Assembly: GCA_012517315.1 (NCBI GenBank)
Contig: JAAYVE010000047.1
Span: 1-48,552, forward strand
DNA length: 48,552 bases
Direction of reading: 5' to 3'
Source of the DNA: Deltaproteobacteria bacterium
GTDB taxonomy: Bacteria > Desulfobacterota > Syntrophobacteria > Syntrophobacterales > Syntrophobacteraceae
How positions within the stretch are numbered: the first letter of the stretch is position 1; each line of letters begins with the position of its first letter. The notes below the pieces were generated by a model that did not search any database, was not told the origin of the DNA, and was given only the letters and a program-made list of their open reading frames with translations. The translations under genes and the position numbers were made by a program. Shown here in pieces: positions 42,024 through 48,552 of the stretch.

Positions 42024-43451
42024 TTAACGGCGCCTGTTTCGACCGTCCCCTTGCGGGACAGCGATGTTCAGTGTCTTGATCTTGCGGTATAAGGTACTCG
42101 CATTGATCCCCAGTTCCCGGGCAGCTCGGCTCCGGTTGCCGCCGCAACGGCTCAGAGCCTGGGCGATGAGCCGTTTTTCCATCGATTGAAGACTCAGGTC
42201 TTCCAGTTCCGGGGGAGTGATGAGCATCTCCGGCCGCAGCTCGGGAGGCAGGTGGCGCAGTTCGATGAGGCTGCCTTTGCACAGGACGAAGGCCTGTTCA
42301 ATTATGTTCTCCAGTTCACGGACGTTTCCGGGAAAATCGTGGTGCATCAAACGGGCCATGGCTTCCACGGAAATCCCTGCGATGTCTTTGCCCTGCATGT
42401 GATTGAACTTGGCGATGAGATGCTCCGTCAGCAACGGAATGTCTTCGCGGCGTTCCCTGAGAGGGGGCAGCTCCAGGTGGATCACCCGGATGCGGTAGTA
42501 CAGGTCATCGCGAAAGGTTCCTTTGCGTACCAACTCGGCGAGGTTCCTGTTGGTGGCGGCTACCACACGGACATCCACGGGAGTGGATTTCAGGGTTCCC
42601 AGTGGCTCGATGGCGCGTTCCTGCAGTACCCTTAAAAGCCGCACCTGCAGCGCAGGTGAAATGTCGCCGATTTCGTCGAGGAAGAGCGTTCCTCCATCTG
42701 CCAAAGTGAACCGGCCGGCCTTGTCCCGTCGGGCGTCGGTGAAGGCCCCGGCTTTATGACCAAAGAGTTCGCTCTCCAGCAAGGTGTCCGGAAGAGCTGC
42801 GCAATTGACCGCAACGAACCGCTTCCTTCGCCGGGGCGAAAGGTGGTGAATGGCCCTGGCGAAAAGCTCCTTACCGGTTCCGCTCGGTCCCTCGACGAGT
42901 ACGGTGCTGCTGCTTTCAGCAATCTGCGGGAGTAGGTCGAAGAGCCGCAGCATGGCAGGACTGCGGCCGATGATGTCTTGAAAATTGTAGCGTCCCCGGA
43001 GTTCCTTCTGAAGCTGACGCACCTGGCTGAGATCCTGAAACGTTTCGACTCCGCCCATGATTTGCCCGAAATCGTCTTTCAGGATGGCCGTTGAGAGCCG
43101 GATAGGGACCATACGGCCCTGTCGGTTCAGGATGTGAGCGGTGACGTTGACTACGGGCTTTCCCGTGTCGAAGGTCCGTCGCAGGGCACACTCGTGCTCA
43201 CAGATGTCGGCGTGAAAAACCTCGAAACATGTCCTGCCGATGGCCTCATGTCGGGGAACGCCGGTGATCGTCTCGGCGGCCCGGTTGAAAGAAAGGATCC
43301 TCCAATCGGGGTCCACCGTGAAAACCCCTTCGTTGATGGATTCCAGGATCACATCCCTGTCATGGTTCCAGTGCATCTGTCCTTGCGGATGTCCTGAGAA
43401 ATGTTTCGTGCATTTTGCCTGTCTTAATTCTTCAAAGGTTGCAAAATGCAT
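42024..43451 (-). CDS. Sigma-54-dependent activator with Cys-PAS domain (GAFTDA variant)
   Basis: 475 residues from the ATG at 43451 (an in-frame TTG 12 bp earlier and an ATG at 43376 are alternatives). The PAS domain (about 33-140) has cysteines at 75, 84 and 88 in a loop like that of the other activator in this window. The AAA+ domain has Walker A E-G-P-S-G-T-G-K-E (187-195), F-L-D-E-I-G-D for Walker B and G-A-F-T-D-A at 235-240 in place of G-A-F-T-G-A, the loop that touches sigma-54. The C-terminus is a Fis-type HTH (R-A-A-R-E-L-G-I-N-A-S-T-L-Y). It lies between the 2-oxoacid oxidoreductase genes and the cytochrome, all on one strand. Confidence 0.88.
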   Translation of the reverse strand: MHFATFEELRQAKCTKHFSGHPQGQMHWNHDRDVILESINEGVFTVDPDWRILSFNRAAETITGVPRHEAIGRTCFEVFHADICEHECALRRTFDTGKPVVNVTAHILNRQGRMVPIRLSTAILKDDFGQIMGGVETFQDLSQVRQLQKELRGRYNFQDIIGRSPAMLRLFDLLPQIAESSSTVLVEGPSGTGKELFARAIHHLSPRRRKRFVAVNCAALPDTLLESELFGHKAGAFTDARRDKAGRFTLADGGTLFLDEIGDISPALQVRLLRVLQERAIEPLGTLKSTPVDVRVVAATNRNLAELVRKGTFRDDLYYRIRVIHLELPPLRERREDIPLLTEHLIAKFNHMQGKDIAGISVEAMARLMHHDFPGNVRELENIIEQAFVLCKGSLIELRHLPPELRPEMLITPPELEDLSLQSMEKRLIAQALSRCGGNRSRAARELGINASTLYRKIKTLNIAVPQGDGRNRRR

Positions 43452-43488
43452 GTTTCTTGTCAAGCTCTGATTCGAGACGGGTAAGGGT

Positions 43489-44799
43489 TTATGGCGCTAA
43501 AGATATCGTTTCCGTCCGAGCCAACAGGTTCAGAGATTCCTCCAGGGCCTTTCCTTGAAGGGTTCTCGCGATGGCCGCCCTCAGCATCTCCACCGTGATG
43601 GGATCTCCGGTTCGGGCAAGGAGGGCGACGGCGGCGAGGGCCCGCTCGGAACGCCTGATTCCGTGGGCGGAAAAATCCACTTTCAGGGTGTGGGCACTGA
43701 CGGGAGGAAGGGATAGATCCCGGGCCGCAATGATTCTAGCAGTTGGGAGGAGCTTCCCCAAAAGGGCCTCTGTTCGCAGAACCCCTTCCTGGGCGACTGC
43801 AAGGATTGCGTCGGGGCATTCCACCCCTGTGAAACCCACCGGCACGGGAGAAATGATGATCTCACTCACTGAGGGGCCTTTCATGACGGTGATGTGATGG
43901 TCGTTCTTCTGAGTCACATGCATTCCCGCCGCAACGGCACCATGAGCGAGCAGGGTGCCGGCGGAAATGATGCGGTTGCCTGCCGCCCCGGCGAGAATCA
44001 CCTCCCTGCGGTCGTCCACCGCCGGGAAAAAGTCCGTCTCGATGCAAAATTGGGTCGGTCCCATTGGAGGCTTTTTTCCGCTCAATGCCCGGTACTGCCC
44101 GCCGTATTCAGGCCGCCGGTTGCCGGGGATCGGACCTCGGAACGTCGGGAGTTGCGCCATTTTCTCCTCGAGGTCTTCGGGCCTCATGGGATTGCGCTTC
44201 GCGTAGCGCCCAGTGCAGGGGCCCCAGATGTCCACGACTGAGAACCCGGGGAATGCGATAGCATCCGACAGGAGTTGGCTCAGCCCCCTCTGGTAGACCG
44301 TGGAACGGGCGACGAAGGGGGCACCCGCCGCTGCGGCGACGGCGCAGATGTCCAAGGGCTTCTCCAGTCCCTGGAGAAAACCGGAGGCCGTCGAAGCGTC
44401 CGGCGGGGTAGTGCACGAGAACTGGCCTCCGGTCATGCCGAAATTGAAGTTGTTCAGGATCAAGAGTGAGAGGTTCAGGTTTCTCCTGCAGGCTTCCAGG
44501 AAATGGGCGCCCCCGATTCCCACCCCGCCGTCGCCCATGGTGACGATGACATGGAGATGGGGTCTGGCGAGCTTGATTCCGGCGGCATAGGTGAGCGCCC
44601 TCCCGTGAAGACCGTGGAAGGCATGGGTTGCGAAAAAGGTGTCCATGAGGCCTGAACAGCCGATGTCGCTCACTACGACAACGTCACCGGCCGAAAGGCC
44701 GAGCTGAACCAAAGCCCGGTCCAGGGCATGGAGGCAGCGTTCGTGAGCGCAGCCGGGGCAGAAAGCCGGGGGACGGCGTGGGTCAAGCAGAGTCGCCAC
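43489..44799 (-). CDS. 2-Oxoacid:ferredoxin oxidoreductase, fused beta-gamma subunits
   Basis: 436 residues. The N-terminal half is the TPP-binding beta subunit: F-C-P-G-C-A-H near 15-21, G-D-G-G-V-G-I-G-G as the TPP/Mg motif near 90 and I-L-N-N-F-N-F-G-M-T-G-G-Q. The C-terminal half, from about 255, is a gamma subunit (V-I-L-A-G-A-A-G-N-R-I and K-N-D-H-H-I-T-V-M-K-G-P-S-V-S). I start at the GTG at 44799 with GGAGGAG 8 bp upstream, because it gives the normal beta start; it overlaps the alpha gene by 17 bp. No separate delta ferredoxin gene is present. The enzyme oxidises a 2-oxoacid to acyl-CoA and reduces ferredoxin; the substrate is not clear. Confidence 0.87.
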   Translation of the reverse strand: MATLLDPRRPPAFCPGCAHERCLHALDRALVQLGLSAGDVVVVSDIGCSGLMDTFFATHAFHGLHGRALTYAAGIKLARPHLHVIVTMGDGGVGIGGAHFLEACRRNLNLSLLILNNFNFGMTGGQFSCTTPPDASTASGFLQGLEKPLDICAVAAAAGAPFVARSTVYQRGLSQLLSDAIAFPGFSVVDIWGPCTGRYAKRNPMRPEDLEEKMAQLPTFRGPIPGNRRPEYGGQYRALSGKKPPMGPTQFCIETDFFPAVDDRREVILAGAAGNRIISAGTLLAHGAVAAGMHVTQKNDHHITVMKGPSVSEIIISPVPVGFTGVECPDAILAVAQEGVLRTEALLGKLLPTARIIAARDLSLPPVSAHTLKVDFSAHGIRRSERALAAVALLARTGDPITVEMLRAAIARTLQGKALEESLNLLARTETISLAP

Positions 44800-45913
44800 G
44801 GCACAACTCCTCCACGATTTCACCGGGGGTGATGAGGCGTCCATCCATTCGCCCATAAAAATCCACCCGTTTTCCACAAAGGACCCGGCGCACCTCGTCC
44901 ACATACTGACCGAGGTTCATTTCGACCACCAGCACCCGGTCCACCGTTCGGGATGCTTCCAGAAGCACTTGCTCCGGCACCGGCCAGAGGGTCTTGAGAA
45001 CAAGGAGGGAAACCGGCCGGGCGTCGGTGCAGTGAAGTTTCCCCAAGGCCACGCGGGCGGCCCGGGAGGTGACGCCGTAGGTGACGAGAAGGGTTCGGGC
45101 TCGGGGCACCGCATGGAAATCATGGAAGGCAAAGGATTCCACCTGGGACTCGATCTTGCGCTTGAGTCGCTCCACACCTGCCTGGATTTCCCGGGGTGAA
45201 TTGGTGATGAACCCGTCCGGCCCGTGAGTGGAGGACGTCTGTCGCACGGGGATCGGCCCGCCGATGGGCAGGAATTCCGGCACATCCCGTCCTTCCTTGA
45301 CTGCGAAGGGGAGGAACGTTCCGGACGTGTGAAGAGTCCTCCAAACCACTTCCGGCTTGGGGAGGGCGTTCAGATCCACGGTCTCGCGGGTCGTGCCGAT
45401 CTCCTTGTTGGAGGCCAGAAATACCGGGCAGCGGAACCTTTCCGCCAGGTTGAAGGCGTGGACGGTGAGAGCGAAACAGTCTCGGATATCTGTGGGAGCG
45501 AGGACGATGACGGGCAGCCCTCCGCTGGATCCCCACCGCATGAACTGGATGTCCCCGTCGGCCCCGAGGGTGGCGGCGCCGGTGGAAGGCCCCTGGCGCA
45601 TCACATTCACAATGACGATGGGGATTTCCCCCGCGATGGCAAACGAAATGTTTTCACTGTAGAGGCTGATTCCGGGACCGGAGGTGGCGGTCATGACCTT
45701 CATGCCCGACATGGAGGCCCCGAGGCAGTATCCGATGGAGGCGATTTCGTCCTCCGCCTGCACGACGATTCCACCCGCGGGGGGGAGCAATTGGAGCATG
45801 GAGGAGAGGAGACTGCTCGCCGGGGTGATGGGATAGGCGGCAAAAAAGCGGCAGCCCGCGTGAACGGCTCCCAGTGCCATGGCATGATTGCCTTCCATGA
45901 ACCAGAGACCCAT
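44783..45913 (-). CDS. 2-Oxoacid:ferredoxin oxidoreductase, alpha subunit
   Basis: 376 residues. G-N-H-A-M-A-L-G-A-V-H-A-G-C-R-F-F-A-A-Y-P-I-T-P-A-S and the V-Q-A-E-D-E-I-A-S segment near 50-60 are the KorA/VorB-type alpha start, T-A-T-S-G-P-G-I-S-L is the conserved pyrimidine-domain loop, and the C-terminal T-L-L-V-T-Y-G-V-T-S is the transketolase-C domain. It pairs with the fused beta-gamma gene that overlaps it downstream. 2-oxoglutarate or branched 2-oxoacids are the most likely substrates, which would fit the aminotransferases and Liv transporter in the window. The ATG at 45913 is preferred; GAGG is about 10 bp upstream. Confidence 0.87.
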   Translation of the reverse strand: MGLWFMEGNHAMALGAVHAGCRFFAAYPITPASSLLSSMLQLLPPAGGIVVQAEDEIASIGYCLGASMSGMKVMTATSGPGISLYSENISFAIAGEIPIVIVNVMRQGPSTGAATLGADGDIQFMRWGSSGGLPVIVLAPTDIRDCFALTVHAFNLAERFRCPVFLASNKEIGTTRETVDLNALPKPEVVWRTLHTSGTFLPFAVKEGRDVPEFLPIGGPIPVRQTSSTHGPDGFITNSPREIQAGVERLKRKIESQVESFAFHDFHAVPRARTLLVTYGVTSRAARVALGKLHCTDARPVSLLVLKTLWPVPEQVLLEASRTVDRVLVVEMNLGQYVDEVRRVLCGKRVDFYGRMDGRLITPGEIVEELCRGDSA

Positions 45914-46538
45914 GGGGTTCTCGCCACCTCGCGTCCAATCGCATTTCCCCGGCGTGGGGATTCACCGGGGCGTCGGGGCATTGCTACTCCGTCCATACCT
46001 TTACATCCAGTCCCCTGCGCCTGTCCACCCCGGACAAGCACCAAAAGAGGGTGTTCCTATTACCCGCCATCATCACACGTCATCCTCTCAAGCTTTTTGC
46101 GGTTATCCACTTGTTCACAGGCAGCCCCATTCCCCCTTTCGTTGCATTGATTTTCTTCCCCTGTGGGCAGTTTATTTTATGAAATACCTTTCGGGTTTGA
46201 ATTTTCAGCAGGCGGTGATTTGAGAATCCAAGTCGCCGTTCACGTCATCTACCGGTCTTGGTGCGATGGAAGGGGATCGTTCCATGGGGTTCCACGGAAT
46301 TGCGGGCCCTTCTCCCCCCCCGAAATAGGGAGGAGGTCTTGACAGAACGCCTGGGGTAAGACACTCTGGGAGAGGTCGCATGGGGGTGGGGAAACGGGGG
46401 ATCGGCTTGCCCCGAGCAGAGTCCGTCGCCTGCACACCTGAGACGGGCTGCGGGTCGGTCGTTCAGCTTGCTGTAATAGTTTCGGCGGTTTCTTGGGGGG
46501 GAGGTTTTTTTCACCGTGAACCCGATGGAGGCAAAACG
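45914..46538. other. Intergenic region between divergent OFOR and nosL genes
   Basis: 625 bp without an assignable gene. The start region of the alpha subunit (reading left) and of NosL (reading right) must lie here. TTATCCACT with TTGTTCACA near 46103-46120 resembles DnaA boxes, but only two copies are present. TTGATT with a TATTTT-like box near 46148-46175 could be a weak promoter for nosL. No RNA gene is visible. Confidence 0.4.
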
Positions 46539-47054
46539 ATGCCAAAACGAACGCTCATGGTTTTGACGGCTTTGTTCTTCCTGTGCCCGCTTGGCGGTGC
46601 CCTTGCCCACGAGGACGTGCGGAAGCATCCCAATTGCAAATACTGTGGCATGGACAGGGAGAAGTTTGCCCACAGCCGAATGCTCCTGCTCTATGACGAC
46701 GGCACGTCGGTGGGAACCTGCAGCATCCACTGTGTTGCCGTGGACTTGGCCCTGAACGTCGACAAGATGCCTCGTTCCATCCAGGTGGGGGATTACAACA
46801 GCAAGAAACTCGTGGATGCCGAGAAGGCCTACTGGGTGATTGGCGGCAGCAAGCCGGGGGTCATGACGAAAAAGGCGAAATGGGCCTTTGAGAGGAAAGA
46901 GGACGCCGAGAAATTCATCCAGGAAAACAGCGGGACCCTGGGCACGTTCGATGATGCCATGAGGGCGACTTATGAAAGCATATACGAGGACATCAAGATG
47001 ATCCGGGAGAAGAAAAAGACCATGCAGGGCCACGGAAAAGGCCATCATCCCTAG
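46539..47054 (+). CDS. NosL-like lipoprotein/exported protein
   Basis: 171 residues. The signal peptide (L-M-V-L-T-A-L-F-F-L-C-P-L-G-G-A-L-A) is followed by H-P-N-C-K-Y-C-G-M-D near 32 and S-V-G-T-C-S-I-H-C about 35 residues later, the NosL/NosL-like metal-binding arrangement. NosL delivers copper to nitrous oxide reductase, but no nosZ is near, so this may be one of the NosL paralogues of anaerobes with another copper or redox role. The last 30 residues are basic and end in a His-rich tail (H-G-K-G-H-H-P). The ATG at 46539 has GGAGG 8 bp upstream, which decides the start; the signal cleavage site is not sharply defined. Confidence 0.82.
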   Translation: MPKRTLMVLTALFFLCPLGGALAHEDVRKHPNCKYCGMDREKFAHSRMLLLYDDGTSVGTCSIHCVAVDLALNVDKMPRSIQVGDYNSKKLVDAEKAYWVIGGSKPGVMTKKAKWAFERKEDAEKFIQENSGTLGTFDDAMRATYESIYEDIKMIREKKKTMQGHGKGHHP

Positions 47055-47304
47055 GCGCTCGACCCCCGTAAATGGGCTGAGCCGGAGTTCAGCATGACTG
47101 CGGGAATGTGAAGATGCACACGCAATCCGTGCGCGGCGGGCCTTTGAAGCGCCGGTGCACCCCATAGTATTGAATCCGGCAAAGGGGGCCAAAGGAATCC
47201 GCTGCCGAACAGACGCCAAGGAGGGTGTTGTTGCCCTCCTCCGGTTTGGAGCGCCCTACCCCCTGATGGTGTCTCTTCGGAACATCCGGTCTCTTTGGTT
47301 CTCC

Positions 47305-48552
47305 TCATGAGGCCGGTTCCCGGAAAACGGAGTCCAGGATGTCCAGGCAGACGGCCACTTCGTCGGACGTCACCGTAAGGGCGGGACAAAGGCGCAGGAC
47401 GTTTTCGCCGCATCCCAGGAGGAGCAGGCCTTTTTGGAACGCCTGCCGGATCACCGCGTCCCGGAGCGTCCCGGCCCGTTCCTTCGTTTCCCGATCCTTC
47501 ACCAGTTCGACTCCCACCATGAGGCCCAACCCTCGTACGTCTCCAATGGCTTCCACGTTCTCCTGCATGCTGCGCAGACCGTCCATCAGTTCGCGCCCGC
47601 GGAGAGCGGCATTGTCCATGAGCCCTTCCTGCAGTAGTTGAATGGTTGCCAGGGCTGCCTGGCAGGAAATGGGATTTCCCCCAAAGGTGGAGGCATGGGA
47701 ACCGGCCTCCCAGTTCATGATGTGGGACCGGGCGAGAGTCGCCCCCAGGGGCAGCCCCGAGGCGATCCCCTTCGCCACCGCCACGATGTCCGGTTCCACC
47801 GAGAAATGCTCCATGGCGAACATGCGGCCGGTGCGCCCCATCCCCGACTGCACTTCGTCCGCCACGTAGAGAATGCCGTACTTGCGGGCGATGCGGTGGA
47901 GTTCCTGGTGGAATTCGGGGGGAGGGACGATGTATCCCCCTTCCCCCTGGACGGGCTCCACGAAGATGGCCGCCACTTCCTCCGGCGGCACCGTCGTGCG
48001 GAAAAGAGTGTCCTCGATCCACGTAACGCAGGCCGTTGCGCAGGATGGATAACAGAGATGGTAAGGGCACCTGTAGCAGTACGCGTAGGGAACATGGGTG
48101 ATCCCCGGGACAAGGGGATTGTAGTGCTTCTTCTGGATCGTCTTGCTCGCGGTGAGGGAGAGGGCTCCCATGGTGCGCCCGTGAAAGGCGCCGAAAAAGG
48201 CCAGGTTCAGTTCACGGCGGGTATGCCAGCGGCTGAGTTTGAAGGCGGCTTCCACCGCCTCGGCTCCGGAGTTCCCAAAGTAAGCCTTCCAGGGGCCCGC
48301 TCCGGGGGCCAGTGCCGTGAGTGAGCGAGCCAGGTGGATCTGAGGCGTGTAGTAGAAGTCGGTCCCCGACATGTGGAGGAGCCGTCCCGCCTGCTCCCGG
48401 ATGGCCTCCACCACCCTAGGGTGACAGTGCCCCGTGGCGCACACGGCGATCCCTGCCGTGAAATCCAAGAAGGTGTTCCCATCGGGGTCCCGGACCCAGA
48501 CCCCGTCTCCGGATTCGGCTACCAGAGGATAAATGCGGGTGTAGGAGGGGGA
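47305..48552 (-). CDS. Class III aminotransferase, partial (5' end beyond the window)
   Basis: At least 415 residues; the frame stays open to the window end at 48552, where it gives R-I-Y-P-L-V-A-E-S-G-D-G-V-W-V and then D-P-D-G-N-T-F-L-D-F-T-A-G, the usual class III start. V-A-K-G-I-A-S-G carries the PLP Lys, A-D-E-V-Q-S-G-M-G-R-T-G the PLP Asp, and N-S-G-A-E-A-V-E-A-A is intact. A Cys-rich insertion (Y-C-Y-R-C-P, then C-x-x-x-C-x-x-x-C) matches that in the gene at 18333-19643, so the two are paralogues. An omega-amino acid or acetylornithine-type substrate is possible. The start codon lies outside the window. Confidence 0.86.
   Translation of the reverse strand, partial: SPSYTRIYPLVAESGDGVWVRDPDGNTFLDFTAGIAVCATGHCHPRVVEAIREQAGRLLHMSGTDFYYTPQIHLARSLTALAPGAGPWKAYFGNSGAEAVEAAFKLSRWHTRRELNLAFFGAFHGRTMGALSLTASKTIQKKHYNPLVPGITHVPYAYCYRCPYHLCYPSCATACVTWIEDTLFRTTVPPEEVAAIFVEPVQGEGGYIVPPPEFHQELHRIARKYGILYVADEVQSGMGRTGRMFAMEHFSVEPDIVAVAKGIASGLPLGATLARSHIMNWEAGSHASTFGGNPISCQAALATIQLLQEGLMDNAALRGRELMDGLRSMQENVEAIGDVRGLGLMVGVELVKDRETKERAGTLRDAVIRQAFQKGLLLLGCGENVLRLCPALTVTSDEVAVCLDILDSVFREPAS

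Noticed and set aside
46096-46125. TTATCCACT and TTGTTCACA looking like DnaA boxes
   Set aside because: Only two near-matches, no AT-rich stretch and no dnaA or dnaN gene nearby; chance matches are likely, so I do not call an origin.
47051-48070. Long minus-strand frame across the second aminotransferase
   Set aside because: It runs in another frame over a gene with complete class III motifs and has a low-complexity, Gly/Arg/Pro-rich translation; it is a shadow of high GC.

Overview
The window looks like a chromosomal segment of a GC-rich, anaerobic Desulfobacterota (deltaproteobacterium) of the sulfate-reducing or syntrophic type. The evidence is the gene content: a large heterodisulfide-reductase (Hdr) operon, a 2-oxoacid:ferredoxin oxidoreductase, an eight-heme cytochrome c, two sigma-54 activators and a branched-chain amino-acid (Liv) transporter. 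A Syntrophobacter-like host would fit, but nothing here fixes the genus.

Region 1 (1-5600) is accessory DNA. It holds the end of a DUF2188 gene, two unknown genes, an autoinhibited Fic AMP-transferase, a decayed ISAs1 transposase next to a truncated mntP pseudogene, a zinc-ribbon gene with an M48 protease lipoprotein, a DUF2283 gene and a LexA-like HTH remnant.

Region 2 (5664-16508) is a type III-D-like CRISPR effector locus on the + strand. A CARF/DUF1887 protein is followed by a small Cas10 (GGDD present, no HD domain), a Cas7-like RAMP, Csx10, a fused double Cas7, Csx19 and a TIGR03986-type RAMP. Most junctions overlap. A 135-bp MITE then separates these genes from a second CARF protein (APE2256/TIGR02619-like). 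No cas1, cas2, cas6 or repeat array is visible, so guides and processing must come from elsewhere.

Region 3 (16509-18330) is decayed DNA with a broken AAA ATPase and a phage tape-measure remnant.

Region 4 (18333-24470, - strand) is livKHMGF with a strong sigma-70 promoter, followed by a class III aminotransferase: amino-acid uptake plus transamination.

Region 5 (24805-33768) is the most interesting. A ten-gene minus-strand series encodes two TusA-like proteins, MvhD-like, two HdrA-like flavoproteins, a small winged-helix-like protein, HdrC, HdrB, DsrE and a Cys-rich unknown. A clear -24/-12 sigma-54 promoter precedes it and a sigma-54 activator gene diverges from it. This suggests sulfur-carrier proteins working with a flavin/Fe-S electron-transfer complex.

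Region 6 (33866-40485) is a solute-sensing module: a periplasmic binding lipoprotein, a hybrid dCache histidine kinase split by a frameshift, a PAS-PAS kinase and an alpha/beta hydrolase.

Region 7 (40616-48552) has an eight-heme cytochrome c, a second Cys-PAS sigma-54 activator (GAFTDA variant), a two-gene 2-oxoacid:ferredoxin oxidoreductase (alpha plus fused beta-gamma), a NosL-like protein and a second class III aminotransferase cut off by the window end.
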